The notes beneath the pieces were generated by a model that did no database searches, was not told the DNA's origin, and saw only the letters and a list, made by a program, of their open reading frames with translations. A DNA stretch of 64,000 bases from positions 1 through 64,000 of the forward strand of contig JAJYWN010000010.1 of assembly GCA_021791495.1 (NCBI GenBank), written 5' to 3'. The stretch is from Bacillota bacterium (GTDB lineage Bacteria; Bacillota; Sulfobacillia; JAJYWN01). Numbering within the stretch: the first letter of the stretch is position 1; each line of letters opens with the position of its first letter. Both the position numbers and the translations under genes were made by a program. Of this stretch, positions 8,953 through 18,452 are shown one piece after another.

Positions 8953-9009
8953 TATTCCGTTGGCCCAGATCCGTGTCACGCGGCTTTGGCCAGCGGGTCC
9001 GATGGCAGT

Positions 9010-9666
9010 CTAGTCCAGGTAGGGATTGGTTGCCCGCTCATCGCCGATGGTGGTTTCGGGGCCGTGGCCGGGGATAACGTCAAGGTCGTCGGGCAGCGGC
9101 AAGAGCTTCTCCTTGATCGACCGGATGAGGGTGGTATGGGAGCCCCCCGGGAAATCGGAGCGGCCGACAGAACCGGCGAACAGGGTGTCGCCCGACAACA
9201 GTGCCAAGGGTCGGGGCAGATCGCCGGCTGCGACCTCGGCCGCCTCCAGCACCAACAAGCATATGCCACCTCGCGTGTGCCCTGGGGTGTGCAGGGCCTT
9301 CAAGACAAGATCGCCCACCGGTACTTCGTCGCCGTCAGTCAGCAGCCGGTCCGCCGTTGGGCCCTCATAGGGTTCGCCGGTGAAGAATGACAAGTTTGCA
9401 CCAGCGTCGGTGAGCATGCGGGCGTCATCCTTGTGGATCATCAGGGGGCACCCATACCTGGCCTTCAGGGCGGCGTCGCCGCCAATGTGATCTATGTGGC
9501 CGTGGGTGTTGATGATGGCCGTGACCTTGAGCCCGCGGCGGGCGACTTCCTGGTGTATGGCCTGGTCATCGGCGCCAGGATCCACCACCACGGCTTCTTT
9601 GGTGGCGTCACTGGCGACGATAATGCAGTTGGCGCCGAGCGCGCCGACAGGCAGGACGCTTATCAC
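9010..9666 (-). CDS. MBL-fold hydrolase, glyoxalase II-like
   Basis: 218 aa, typical of the single-domain glyoxalase II-like metallo-beta-lactamase proteins. The metal-binding motif THGHIDHIGG is near residue 54. Further ligands appear as HTPGHTRGG near 131, a later SGDTLF Asp and a final PGHGPET His near 200. In Firmicutes a gene of this type commonly sits between dtd and hisS, and its position here fits once the inserted genes are set aside. The likely role is thioester hydrolysis, but the substrate is not determined. GTG start. Confidence 0.88.
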   Translation of the reverse strand: MISVLPVGALGANCIIVASDATKEAVVVDPGADDQAIHQEVARRGLKVTAIINTHGHIDHIGGDAALKARYGCPLMIHKDDARMLTDAGANLSFFTGEPYEGPTADRLLTDGDEVPVGDLVLKALHTPGHTRGGICLLVLEAAEVAAGDLPRPLALLSGDTLFAGSVGRSDFPGGSHTTLIRSIKEKLLPLPDDLDVIPGHGPETTIGDERATNPYLD

Positions 9667-9716
9667 GTGACCACCGCTCCAATAAGGGTTTGGACGTGAC
9701 TCAGGCTATTACCCCC

Positions 9717-10062
9717 TTAGAGGGCTCTAAGCCACAGTGCACGTCTGTTGTCCTTCTCAATGGCTACCCGGAATTCCCCAAAGTCCCCAGAAGGCAAGAA
9801 CTGCCCTCTCTCACGCATCTTGACAATAGCGATGTCTGCTTGTCCAGCGGTGAGAACTCCGATCGTCACCGCCTTATAGAGTACCCTTCGCCAGCGCCTC
9901 CTCGACCTCAACGTGGACCCCCAGGTTCTTTCTGGCCTCGTATAGCGCGCTCTCCGACACGCAGATTCGACCACTGAACATGACGCGCAAACTATCGAGA
10001 ATTCCTCCAGCGACATGGTAAGAGAGAGGCCCCGCGTCTGTAATCAGTGTGCTAGATGACAT
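9717..10062 (-). pseudogene. PIN-like domain protein, interrupted by a frameshift
   Basis: The first 62 codons from ATG 10062 read LITDAGPLSYHVAGGILDSL, typical of the start of PIN-like nuclease domains with an early Asp. They end at a TAA at 9874-9876. A +1 shift just before that stop opens the continuation LYKAVTIGVLTAGQADIAI.., which fits the second half of a PIN-like fold and ends at 9717, giving about 115 aa in total. Later acidic positions look degenerate (GQAD where GEAE is usual). The start overlaps the metallopeptidase gene by 11 bp, so the intact gene was translationally coupled to it. It could be a decayed toxin, a sequencing error, or much less likely programmed frameshifting, since no classic slippery site is seen. 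Confidence 0.5.
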
Positions 10063-10810
10063 CCCCGACCTTCGCGGGATGCTTAAGGTCTAGCGTCTCA
10101 GCTCGCATCCCAATCCTTAGGAGAGCAGCGGCCAGCTTCTGATAGGTAACTCTTCCCGACTCGTAAGCATCCACCCATAACGCGCCGTACTCGTCTGGGA
10201 CCTGTAGAGCCTGATCCGGTTCATAGAGTTCCGTGGGGAGCCCCCACCGCTTCGCGAGTTGCACCGGAGACTCCTTGGTCCACTCCTCAAACTGCCCCGT
10301 GGAGAGAACCGACAAGGCCTTGAGCTGGAAGAGCGCTGCTTTGTGGCTCACCCCAAAAGCCTGCTCCAAACGGAGAACGTCGTGAAGCGACGGTGCTTCG
10401 GGCGTGAGGGCGCGGTTGTCCAGCCACCAATCGACAGCCACCTTAGGCATCAGGAATTCTATGGCGAACTTATCCGCGAAATCCTCGAAGGCGCTGTCCC
10501 CATTACTTGGTGGTTCAGACGGGTCGCAGGTAAAGTAGAGGCGGTCCCGGTGGGCCAAGTAATGGCTTAGTTCGTGGGCGGCCGAGAACCGCTGGTGTCC
10601 TAGCGTCCGTGCCGAGTCCAAGACAACGAAGAAGTCCTCCCTATGCCGGCATAGCAGCGCAGACGTCTTTCCGGAGAACCTGAAAGGGTATCTGATTACT
10701 CCGATACCACTTAGCTGAATAGCCTTGAACAAATCGGATATCGGGAGCTGTGGGCTGACGCCGAGTTGCTGACGAGCTTGAAATGCTAAGCTAGAAGCTC
10801 GTTGAACCAT
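10052..10810 (-). CDS. ImmA/IrrE-family metallopeptidase
   Basis: 252 aa. The zinc-peptidase motif HELSH is at residues 79-83, followed by FEDFADKFAIEFLMP near 108-122, which supplies the third ligand and the hallmark LMP of the ImmA/IrrE (COG2856) group. Known members cleave partner XRE repressors (ImmA on ImmR in ICEBs1, IrrE/PprI on DdrO in Deinococcus). It overlaps the XRE gene upstream by 20 bp and the PIN-like gene downstream by 11 bp, a tight three-gene operon. The sequence is visibly less GC-rich than the flanking housekeeping genes, suggesting acquisition. Cleavage of the adjacent XRE protein is an inference. Confidence 0.85.
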   Translation of the reverse strand: MVQRASSLAFQARQQLGVSPQLPISDLFKAIQLSGIGVIRYPFRFSGKTSALLCRHREDFFVVLDSARTLGHQRFSAAHELSHYLAHRDRLYFTCDPSEPPSNGDSAFEDFADKFAIEFLMPKVAVDWWLDNRALTPEAPSLHDVLRLEQAFGVSHKAALFQLKALSVLSTGQFEEWTKESPVQLAKRWGLPTELYEPDQALQVPDEYGALWVDAYESGRVTYQKLAAALLRIGMRAETLDLKHPAKVGDVI

Positions 10811-11168
10811 CGGCGTTCTCCATGAGGTCTCTAATCAGGGCCCAGTCAGTTAGGAAACCATGTAGCCAACTGAGCTTAAGGCGGTCGTCTTCACTCAAAT
10901 CCTTTGACCGGAAGAGAGCGGTGACTGAGTCACTATTCTCTGCCACAGCGAAGAAGTGAGTTACGGGGTAGCCAAGAAGAGTGGCCAGCTTCTCCAGCTC
11001 CGGAAGATTGACTCGTCTTTGTCCGTTCTCTATGTTTGAAATGACTGGTCTTGTAACACCCAAGTGAGCGGCCACGGCATCCTGGGTCAGGCTTAGCCGC
11101 TCTCGTGCCTGTCTTATCCGCATCCCGATCTCATGCCATTCTGGAGCACCGTGCCGGGGACCAGCCAT
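10791..11168 (-). CDS. XRE-family transcriptional regulator
   Basis: 125 aa from ATG 11168, which follows GAGGAGG by 7 nt. The helix-turn-helix (RLSLTQDAVAAHLGVTRPVISNIENG) occupies about residues 23-50, followed by a C-terminal helical region. It is first in the operon with the ImmA-like peptidase and the broken PIN-like gene. It is the probable repressor of its own promoter, where two CTACGTT direct repeats lie downstream of the -10 element. By analogy with ImmR/DdrO it could be inactivated by the neighbouring peptidase; this is inferred only from gene order. Confidence 0.88.
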   Translation of the reverse strand: MAGPRHGAPEWHEIGMRIRQARERLSLTQDAVAAHLGVTRPVISNIENGQRRVNLPELEKLATLLGYPVTHFFAVAENSDSVTALFRSKDLSEDDRLKLSWLHGFLTDWALIRDLMENADGSTSF

Positions 11169-11185
11169 GGTCAACCCTCCTCGCT

Positions 11186-11223
11186 CTACGTTCACTTTCC
11201 CTACGTTGTCCTCTGCTATTATA
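11186..11223 (-). promoter_or_regulatory. Promoter and candidate operator of the XRE-ImmA operon
   Basis: The minus strand has a perfect TATAAT at 11223-11218; the -35 is poor. Two direct repeats CTACGTT (plus-strand reading, 11186-11192 and 11201-11207), 15 bp apart start to start, lie between the -10 and the gene, well placed for autorepression by the XRE protein. Confidence 0.45.
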
Positions 11224-11286
11224 CTACCATGTCACTAAATCTTACAGAGCGCAGAGGCGATATTTGGAGAGGGGTAGCTAGCTTAG

Positions 11287-11766
11287 TCAGACGGCCTGGC
11301 CGGTGAGCAACTGGATCTCTGAGCGAACTTGTTCGGCCACAGCGGCTGCCTCCTCGTCACTGGCAGCCCACTCCTTGCCTTCAAACATTCTTCGAAGGAC
11401 ATCCAGCCCGTTGGAGGGCATGCCGGGAAGGCGCGGGATCACGTAGAAGTGGACATGCTGGACCGATTCGCCAAAGGAGCAAACGTACGTCTTGGCTGGC
11501 CGTAGAACCTTCTCCAAGGCCGTGCAGGTCAACTTCAATGTGGCAGCGAGGGCTGCCATCTCGTCTCCTGTGAGTTCAGACAGGTTCTCACAGTGCCGCT
11601 TTAGCTTTGCTATCAGGAACCCTGGGAACAAGACGGGGCTCATGGAATGGTCGACTACCCAGTAGGTATCCTCGTAGATGGTCCCACCGGGGGCACTCCG
11701 CTTGCCACGGAGAATGTCACAAGCCATGCAACCGTCCACGAACACGGAATCGAACTCCCTTGCCAA
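11287..11766 (-). CDS. HIT-family protein
   Basis: 159 aa, HIT-fold size; the family hydrolyses or transfers nucleoside phosphates. The N-terminal CMAC pair and DHSMSPVLFPGFLIAKL match HIT architecture. The catalytic triad motif normally reads HxHxH followed by hydrophobics; here it is VQHVHFYVIPR near 108-117, so the third His is Tyr while the middle, nucleophilic His is kept. It follows dtd by 5 bp. The start is uncertain: TTG at 11766 has its ribosome binding site almost touching, while GTG at 11745 has GGGAG 9 nt upstream. Confidence 0.8.
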   Translation of the reverse strand: MAREFDSVFVDGCMACDILRGKRSAPGGTIYEDTYWVVDHSMSPVLFPGFLIAKLKRHCENLSELTGDEMAALAATLKLTCTALEKVLRPAKTYVCSFGESVQHVHFYVIPRLPGMPSNGLDVLRRMFEGKEWAASDEEAAAVAEQVRSEIQLLTGQAV

Positions 11767-11771
11767 TCCTT

Positions 11772-12221
11772 CTAGAAAGCTTTCTTAGAGTCCATCAGAA
11801 TCGTAACTGGCCCGTCATTCGCAATCTCCACAAGCATGGTCGTGCGGAAAACGCCTGTCGCTGCTGTGACGCCGAGCCGCCGCAGGTTTTCCACATAGAG
11901 GTCGTACAGGCGCTCGCCTTCTTCAGGCCGCGCCGCCCCGATGAAGCTGGGCCGCCGCCCGCCCCGCGTATCCCCGCACACCGTGAAGTTCGAAACGGCC
12001 AGAACCGACCCGCCCGTCTCCAGGACGCTGCGGTTCAGCTTGCCGGCCTCATCCTCGAAAATGCGGAGGTTGGCGGTGCGTTCGGCCATCTGCCGGGCGT
12101 CGTCGTCGGTGTCGCCCACCGCCACGCCAAGGAGGACGGCCAGCCCCGGCCCGATCTCCCCCACCGTTTTCCCCTCAATGGTGACCCGACCGCGCGCCAC
12201 CCGCTGAATCACTGCTCGCAC
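11772..12221 (-). CDS. dtd: D-aminoacyl-tRNA deacylase
   Basis: 149 aa, full length for DTD, the enzyme that removes D-amino acids and glycine from mischarged tRNA. The start MRAVIQRV, the [11 protein letters not shown] segment and the NDGPVTI motif near the C-terminus are diagnostic. The usual SQFTL active-site motif reads SNFTV here, and FGAxM reads FRTTM, mild departures from the common pattern. GTG start with AGGAGG 9 nt upstream. It lies directly downstream of rel on the same strand, as in Bacillus and Clostridia. Confidence 0.93.
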   Translation of the reverse strand: MRAVIQRVARGRVTIEGKTVGEIGPGLAVLLGVAVGDTDDDARQMAERTANLRIFEDEAGKLNRSVLETGGSVLAVSNFTVCGDTRGGRRPSFIGAARPEEGERLYDLYVENLRRLGVTAATGVFRTTMLVEIANDGPVTILMDSKKAF

Positions 12222-12276
12222 CAGTGGAGACCTCCTGTTGACACGCCAACGTTTTGGAAATGGGGCGCCGCGAAGG

Positions 12277-14574
12277 TTACCCTTGCGCCCGCCCCTGGCC
12301 GGCCCGCCCCTGCTCTGGGGCCACCCGGTTCACCGCCAGCACGTCGCGCACCCGGGCGATCTTCGAAATGATGTACCTGAGCTGCTCCAGATTTCTGATT
12401 TCCAGCACCAAGGTGATGGTGGCGGTCCGGTCCTTGTGCGTCACCGCGTTCACCGAATGCATGTTGGTGCGGGTGTCCGAGATGGCGTTGATGACCTCCG
12501 ACAGCAGCGCCGGCCGATCCAGGGAACTTATCTCCAAGGTCACGGGGTAGACGCCACCCTCTCCGCCCTCCCACGACACTTCGATGATGCGGGGGTCCTT
12601 CGGGTCCAGGTGGACCACGTTCGGGCAAGTCCTCCGATGAACGGTCAACCCCCGACCCCGCGTGATGTACCCCACGATGGGGTCGCCCGGAATGGGGCTG
12701 CAGCAGCGCGCGAAGCGGATTAGCGGGTTCTCCACGCCCTCCACATGCACGCCCACCGCCGGCGCCGACCGCCGCGCCTTGGCCTTGGCCTCCTCGTTGA
12801 TCCGCTCCAGGTCGATCTCGGCCAACACCTTGTGGACGCGGTTGTACTCCTCGCGGAGCTTGTTAACGATGTATTGCGGCGTGACCGTGCCGTCCCCCAC
12901 CGCCGAGAACAAGTCGGCCGCGGTGGCCCAGTTGTGCTTCTTCCCGAGGTCGGCCAGCCACTGGGGATCGAGCAGGTCCGGCGGCTCAAACCCCTGTCGC
13001 CGCGCCTCCTTCTCCAGCAAATCCTTCCCCCGCTCCTGAAACTCCTCGCGGCGCTGCACCTTGAACCACTGACGAATCTTGCTCTTCGCCGAAGACGTCG
13101 TGACGATGTCCAGCCAGTCGGAACTCGGCCCGGAGCTCTGGCGGCTGGTCAGAATCTCGACGATGTCGCCGGTCTGAAGCCTGTAGTCGAGGGTGGCGAT
13201 GCGTCCGTTTACCTTGGCCCCGATGCAGCGGTGGCCCACGTCGGTATGGACGCGGTAGGCGAAGTCCAGCGGCGTCGCCCCCGCGGGCAGGTCGATGACG
13301 TCTCCCTTCGGGGTGAAGACGAAGACCTCGTCGGCGAAAAAGTCCAGTTTCAGGGCCTCTAAGAACTGATGGTCGTCGGGCGAGTCCCGCTGCACCTCCA
13401 GGATGCGGCGCAGCCAGGAGAGCTTTTCTTCAAAACTGCGCTCGGAGGCGCTACCACCACCCCCGGCTCCACCTCCACCGCTACCACCAGCACCGGCGCC
13501 GGCGCCGCCGCCCCCTCCTCCGCCTCCGCCCGGTCCGCCCGTAATACCCTCCTTGTACTTCCAGTGGGCCGCCACACCGTATTCCGCCGTCCGATGCATG
13601 TCCCAGGTGCGGATCTGGATTTCGAAGGGCTCGCCGCCCTCGTGCCCGATGACCGTCGTGTGCAGCGACTGGTACATGTTGGGCTTGGGCATGGCGATGA
13701 AGTCCTTGAAGCGGCCCGGAATGGGTTTCCACAAGGAGTGGACCACACCCAGGGCGGAGTAGCACTCGCGAATGTTATCGACGATAATGCGGATGGCGAT
13801 GAGATCGTAGATCTCGTTGAACTCGCGCCCCTGCACGAACATCTTCCGGTAGATGCTGTAGAAGTGCTTGGCGCGGCCCTGGATGTCGGCCTTGATGCTA
13901 TGCCGGTCCAGTGCCTCTCGCATGGCGCCGATAACTTGCTGGGTAAACTCCTCGCGCTCCTCCCGCTTCTTCGCCACCAGCTGACGGAGCAGCATGTACT
14001 TCTCCGGCTCCAGGTAGCGCAGGGACAGGTCCTCCAGTTCCATAACCCAACGGAACACGCCGAGGCGGTGGGCCAGCGGGGCGAGGATCTCCAAGGTTTC
14101 CTGGGCGATGTCCACCTGGCGGTCGGGCGGGAGGAACTCCAGTGTCCGCATGTTATGGAGACGGTCGGCCAGGCGGATGTAAATGACGCGGAGGTCGCGG
14201 GCGACGGCCACGAACATCTTGCGTAGGTTCTCCACCTGCTCTTCCTCGCGCGACCTCATTTCAAGGTGGGACAGCTTGGTGACGCCGTCCACCATCAGCG
14301 CTACCTCGGCACCGAACTCCTTTTCCAGATCGGCCAGAGTCCTGCCCGTATCTTCCACCACATCGTGGAGCAGGCCGGCGGCCAGAGTGGCGGTGTCCAG
14401 TTCCAGTTCGGCCAGGATGGTGGCCACGGCGACGGGGTGGTTGATATAGGGCTCGCCGGACACCCGGTATTGGCCCTCGTGGGCCGTCCGGGCATAAAGA
14501 TAGGCGCGCTCCACGAGGCCGAAGTCCGACCCGGGAGCGTAACCCGCGACTTTAGTTCTCAGTTCGTCCAACAA
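12277..14574 (-). CDS. relA: Bifunctional (p)ppGpp synthetase/hydrolase Rel with poly-Gly insertion
   Basis: 765 aa. An N-terminal HD hydrolase domain has HDVVED at 70-75. The synthetase domain (about 235-340) includes [12 protein letters not shown]; the RxKD form is that of bifunctional Rel/SpoT rather than E. coli RelA. A TGS domain (about 412-475), a Cys-containing region ([12 protein letters not shown]) and a C-terminal ACT domain follow. Residues 346-379 are an almost pure Gly/Ala/Ser insertion between synthetase and TGS domains (DNA 13438-13539), where most homologues have only a short linker. TTG start. It lies between apt and dtd in the usual Firmicutes order and makes or destroys the stringent-response alarmone. 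Confidence 0.96.
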   Translation of the reverse strand: MLDELRTKVAGYAPGSDFGLVERAYLYARTAHEGQYRVSGEPYINHPVAVATILAELELDTATLAAGLLHDVVEDTGRTLADLEKEFGAEVALMVDGVTKLSHLEMRSREEEQVENLRKMFVAVARDLRVIYIRLADRLHNMRTLEFLPPDRQVDIAQETLEILAPLAHRLGVFRWVMELEDLSLRYLEPEKYMLLRQLVAKKREEREEFTQQVIGAMREALDRHSIKADIQGRAKHFYSIYRKMFVQGREFNEIYDLIAIRIIVDNIRECYSALGVVHSLWKPIPGRFKDFIAMPKPNMYQSLHTTVIGHEGGEPFEIQIRTWDMHRTAEYGVAAHWKYKEGITGGPGGGGGGGGGAGAGAGGSGGGGAGGGGSASERSFEEKLSWLRRILEVQRDSPDDHQFLEALKLDFFADEVFVFTPKGDVIDLPAGATPLDFAYRVHTDVGHRCIGAKVNGRIATLDYRLQTGDIVEILTSRQSSGPSSDWLDIVTTSSAKSKIRQWFKVQRREEFQERGKDLLEKEARRQGFEPPDLLDPQWLADLGKKHNWATAADLFSAVGDGTVTPQYIVNKLREEYNRVHKVLAEIDLERINEEAKAKARRSAPAVGVHVEGVENPLIRFARCCSPIPGDPIVGYITRGRGLTVHRRTCPNVVHLDPKDPRIIEVSWEGGEGGVYPVTLEISSLDRPALLSEVINAISDTRTNMHSVNAVTHKDRTATITLVLEIRNLEQLRYIISKIARVRDVLAVNRVAPEQGRAGQGRAQG

Positions 14575-14681
14575 GCGCGGCTATCCGCCTTTCAGGGTCA
14601 TCCCAGCCCAGCTCGGCGCGCGGGCGGGCGCCCGACCTGGCCGGAGGCGCCAAGGCGCCGCCCACCTTTCACCCGTCTCTA

Positions 14682-15209
14682 CTAGAAGGGGTATTCTATC
14701 AGCGATTTCACCTGGTACTTCCCTAGGCGCTTCCGCCCGCCCAGCTCGGTCAGTTCGATGAGGAAGGCCACACCCACGACTTCTCCGCCCAGCTTCTCCA
14801 CCATCTTGATGCTGGCCTCGATGGTGCCGCCGGTGGCCAGCAGATCGTCTACCACCAGGACCTTGAGGCCGGGGCGGATAGCGTCCTTGTGGATCTCCAG
14901 GCTGTCCTTACCGTACTCCAGCTGGTAGTCGCCGCGCAGGCACTCCGCCGGCAGTTTGCCGGCTTTCCGCACCGGGACGAAGCCGAGACTGAGGCGGTAG
15001 GCCAAGGCGGCGCCGACGATGAATCCGCGCGCCTCGGGCCCCACCACCACGTCCGCGCCCAGTCCCGCGCATTGCTGTGCCAGGGCGTCGATGGCTTTGG
15101 CCCACGCCGGCCCATCGGCCAAGAGCGTGGTGATATCCTTGAAGCTGATCCCCGGCTTGGGGAAATCGGGAATGACCCGAATCTTGGCTTTCAAATCCTC
15201 CATGCTCAA
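14682..15209 (-). CDS. apt: Adenine phosphoribosyltransferase
   Basis: 175 aa, normal for APRT, which converts adenine and PRPP to AMP in purine salvage. Visible motifs are IPDFPKPGISFKDIT at the N-terminus, GPEARGFIVG near 58-67, and the PRPP loop VLVVDDLLATGGT near 115-127. The TTG start at 15209 overlaps the recJ stop (TTGA) and has GGAGGGG 6-7 nt upstream; an ATG two codons later is also possible. Located between recJ and rel as in many Firmicutes. Confidence 0.97.
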   Translation of the reverse strand: MSMEDLKAKIRVIPDFPKPGISFKDITTLLADGPAWAKAIDALAQQCAGLGADVVVGPEARGFIVGAALAYRLSLGFVPVRKAGKLPAECLRGDYQLEYGKDSLEIHKDAIRPGLKVLVVDDLLATGGTIEASIKMVEKLGGEVVGVAFLIELTELGGRKRLGKYQVKSLIEYPF

Positions 15210-17932
15210 ACCTGTCCCCTCCCAGTTCCTTGCCCAGTTCCTCTCCCAGTCGCACCTCGGGGGCCGCTTGGCGATCCGCCGGCGACCGCACTGGCCACTT
15301 TGCCCGGACCGGCTATCCCTACACTAACTTCCACAAGAGCCTGCCGTACTTCCTCCGGGGCAGCCTCTAGGACGAAAGATGCGTAATTCCGGTACTGGCG
15401 GACCAGGTCGTGGGCCGCACGGAACGTCCGGCTGGCCTCCAGGTCGAGTTTGCCCGGTGGGCTCGGCGCCAGACGGAGAGACCCGTTCTGAAGCAGGCCC
15501 AGGTCCCGCAGGACTTGCAGGCCGACCTCCACGCGCGCCTTGGCGGCTACCCGGATCACCAACGTGGGCGCCGCCCCCGAGGCTGGGGCCGCCACCGGGG
15601 TCATCGCTTCGAGCCCGGCCAGGATATCACCGGGCGCCAGTTGGGTCTGCCCCCTATTCTTCTCACGCAGAACCCGGTACAGCCGCACTAGGAAATCCCG
15701 GTCCGGGCAGACCGCCGCCAGAAATACCTCGTTGGTCGCAGCGTCGTCTTCGTCAAAGGCCAGCCAGACTTCCTCGGCCCACGCCGAACGGGCGCACAGG
15801 TCGGCCAGAGAGAAGCCGGGGTGCAGATGCAAGACCGTGCGGGCGCGCGCCGACTCGTCACCCGGCATTCCGCCTGACTGTCGCCGTAGAGCCGCCACCT
15901 GCCCGGCGTTCCGTCCCCGGCGGGCGTCCATGATGGCCACCCTGTCCAACGCCGGCACATCCCCGAACCCCGATCCGGCCTCGGCCACGATGGCGGCGGC
16001 CGCCTGCCCGGCCAGGGTCTCGCCGGCCGTCCACCGTTCTCCGCCTGCGCTGGCCCCGGTCAGCGCCACCGGCGCCCCGGCCGGAGTGATGTCGCGCACC
16101 ACCAGCCGCAATCGTTCCCGGCCTTGCCACGAATCTATCTCCGGGTTGACAGCCAGGTAAACTCCGTCAGCGCAGTTCTTCAAGGCTCCCTGGTATTGCC
16201 CCAGGCCAAAGGCCACGGTCTCCAGTCGGCGCCCGCCCGTGTCCGACACGTCGATCCGGAGGTGCTGGCCCGATTGCCCCAGGGAACTGACCCTAACCAC
16301 CTGAAAAGGCCCCGCAAGGAACACCGGTGACGGGTTACCGTAACCGAAAGGAGCGAGGTTCTGGATCTCCTTGATGACCTTCTCCTCCAGGTCCGCCGCC
16401 GCCAACCACCCATCCGCTTCGGCCGAGGCCTGCCCCGGAGTAGCCCCTTCTACCGCGGCCACCGCCGCACACGCCTCCTCGATCCGGCGGGTGAACTCGC
16501 CGATGTTCTGCTCAAGGACCGTAAAGCCGGCCGCCTGGTGATGCCCGCCGAACCTCACAAGGATGTCCGCCGCACCGGCCAAGACCGTATAAAGGTCGCA
16601 CCACGGTACGCTGCGCGCCGATCCCCGCCCCTCCTCCTGTTCCCCGTCCAAAGCGATAAGGAAGACCGGGCGGTGGAAAACCTCGGTCAACTTCGACGCG
16701 ACGATGCCAATAACCCCCGGGTGCCACCCTCGGGCCGCCAGCACCACGGCCGGCCTGGTATATGCTTCAGGGGCGCCCGTCATGGACAGCGCCTCCGTTA
16801 GAATCCGCTGCTCCGTGGACTGGCGTTCGCGGTTCCAGGCATCCAACTGCGAGGCCAGAGCCGCCGCTTCGCCCTTGCGGCGCGAAAGCAGCAGGTCCAG
16901 GGCGGTCTGGGCCGTCCCCATGCGCCCGGCGGCGTTTAGCCTGGGGGCCAGGCCGAAAGCCACTTGGCCCGCTTCGATTCCGCCCCCACCGGCCCCGCCG
17001 CGCCCCGCGGCCGCGCCGCTCCCGCCAGTCCCCACTGCCTTGCCGGCCCCGCGCCCAGGCTCATAGCCCGATACGGTGCAGAGCGCGGCGATGCCGGGAC
17101 GGGCGAAAGCGCTAAGAAGCTCCAGCCCTCTCTTCACAAGGTAACGGTTCTCTCCCAGGAGCGGGACTACGTCGCCGATCGTACCGAGGGCGACCAAGTC
17201 CAGATAGGACGTGGCTTCCGGTATACCGCCCCGAGGGCTGCCGGGGCCGTCCGCTTCCGGCCCGGATGCACGCGCCAGCAGGCCTTGCGCCACTTTGTAG
17301 GCTACGCCCACGCCGGCCAGGTCCTTAAATGGATAAGGGCAGTCTGCCCGCCGCGGGTTGACCACTGCCAGACACTCCGGGAGTTCCTCGCCAGGGCGGT
17401 GGTGATCGGTGATAATAAGGTTCAGCCCCAGCTCGTGGGCCCGCCGGGCCTCCTCAATGGCGCTGACCCCGCAGTCCACGGTCACCACCAGCCTGGTGCC
17501 GCGCCCCCGGATTTCCTCCAGCGCCGCCGCGTTTAGTCCGTACCCTTCGTCCAGCCGTCCCGGAATGTAGTGGTCCACGACGGCACCCAGGCTACTTAGG
17601 ACCTCGACCATCAGGGCCGTGGAGGACACGCCGTCGACGTCGTAGTCGCCGTAGACCGTGATCTTCTGACCGGCTTGAATGGCCCGCCAGATCCCGTCCA
17701 CCGCCTCGGCGAGGCCGGCCAACCCACGAGTGGTATCCATTGGGTCGTGCAGAGCTTCGTCCCCGCCCCGCCAGAAAACCGTCGCTTCTATGGGGTCGGT
17801 CAGCCCTCGCAGAACGAGGGCGCGGGCCGTGAGGGGCGAGACACCCAGGGCGGAGGCCAGCTTTCGCACGCGATGCTCGGAGGCCGGGCGGATACGCCAG
17901 CCCCGGCCGGTGAGGGAGAGAGCGAGTTTCAC
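15206..17932 (-). CDS. recJ: Single-stranded-DNA-specific exonuclease RecJ
   Basis: 908 aa. The DHH phosphoesterase domain carries YGDYDVDGVSSTAL at 94-107, VDCGVSAIEEA near 152 and TDHH at 175-178. The DHHA1 domain carries RFGGHHQAAGFTV near 465, followed by an OB-type domain and a C-terminal extension as in Firmicutes RecJ. The enzyme degrades single-stranded DNA 5' to 3' in repair and recombination. Residues about 292-319 are a Gly/Ala-rich insertion (DNA about 16976-17059) just before AFGLAPRLNAAGR. The GTG start overlaps the LapA-like gene by 4 bp, and the stop overlaps apt. Confidence 0.95.
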   Translation of the reverse strand: MKLALSLTGRGWRIRPASEHRVRKLASALGVSPLTARALVLRGLTDPIEATVFWRGGDEALHDPMDTTRGLAGLAEAVDGIWRAIQAGQKITVYGDYDVDGVSSTALMVEVLSSLGAVVDHYIPGRLDEGYGLNAAALEEIRGRGTRLVVTVDCGVSAIEEARRAHELGLNLIITDHHRPGEELPECLAVVNPRRADCPYPFKDLAGVGVAYKVAQGLLARASGPEADGPGSPRGGIPEATSYLDLVALGTIGDVVPLLGENRYLVKRGLELLSAFARPGIAALCTVSGYEPGRGAGKAVGTGGSGAAAGRGGAGGGGIEAGQVAFGLAPRLNAAGRMGTAQTALDLLLSRRKGEAAALASQLDAWNRERQSTEQRILTEALSMTGAPEAYTRPAVVLAARGWHPGVIGIVASKLTEVFHRPVFLIALDGEQEEGRGSARSVPWCDLYTVLAGAADILVRFGGHHQAAGFTVLEQNIGEFTRRIEEACAAVAAVEGATPGQASAEADGWLAAADLEEKVIKEIQNLAPFGYGNPSPVFLAGPFQVVRVSSLGQSGQHLRIDVSDTGGRRLETVAFGLGQYQGALKNCADGVYLAVNPEIDSWQGRERLRLVVRDITPAGAPVALTGASAGGERWTAGETLAGQAAAAIVAEAGSGFGDVPALDRVAIMDARRGRNAGQVAALRRQSGGMPGDESARARTVLHLHPGFSLADLCARSAWAEEVWLAFDEDDAATNEVFLAAVCPDRDFLVRLYRVLREKNRGQTQLAPGDILAGLEAMTPVAAPASGAAPTLVIRVAAKARVEVGLQVLRDLGLLQNGSLRLAPSPPGKLDLEASRTFRAAHDLVRQYRNYASFVLEAAPEEVRQALVEVSVGIAGPGKVASAVAGGSPSGPRGATGRGTGQGTGRGQV

Positions 17933-18363
17933 CGCCTTGGTTCGTTTCCCCGGGGAGCGCCGGACGGTCCACGGAAGCCGGGCGCGGAGCCGGCGGGGGA
18001 CGAAGGTGCGGCGGCGCCAGTGGAGCTGATAGAGCCCGTGGAGCCGGTGGAGCCAACAGGAGAAGACGCGGCGGCCTCCTGTTTGGACCGGGCTTCCATG
18101 TCCTTGTAGTTCCGCAACTCGCCTTCGAGGCGGCGAACCTTGCCCCGGAGTTCACGCACCTGCCAGAAGCCGCGGAACTGCCTCGGCAGGAACAGCACGG
18201 CGGACAGGACCGCCCCCGCGACCGCCGATATGACGATTACCAGCGACAAGGGGGCCGTGGTCTTCCAGACCATGAGGTTGACATCCACCGGAGAGGCGTT
18301 GAAGGCAGCAAAGAAGGCTATGAGCAGGGCGAAGACAAGGAAAACGATCCACACCACAGCCAT
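17929..18363 (-). CDS. LapA-family (DUF1049) membrane protein
   Basis: 144 aa with two N-terminal transmembrane helices (about 3-22 and 40-60), a short NASPVDVNLMVW link, then a charged helix (VRELRGKVRRLEGELRN) typical of the LapA/YciM-partner type. The tail of about 50 residues is low-complexity (repeated GSTGS, SSPAGS). First gene of the recJ-apt-rel-dtd series, overlapping recJ by 4 bp. Related proteins sit beside recJ in other Firmicutes, but their role there is not established. Confidence 0.75.
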   Translation of the reverse strand: MAVVWIVFLVFALLIAFFAAFNASPVDVNLMVWKTTAPLSLVIVISAVAGAVLSAVLFLPRQFRGFWQVRELRGKVRRLEGELRNYKDMEARSKQEAAASSPVGSTGSTGSISSTGAAAPSSPAGSAPGFRGPSGAPRGNEPRR

Positions 18364-18452
18364 CCATCCTCCTTCTGGAGGCCAGTATTTCTCCCGGACC
18401 GGCCCTAAATCCTGCCCCGGCGGGGGCTCTCTTTCGACAGGGCCGATGGCGG

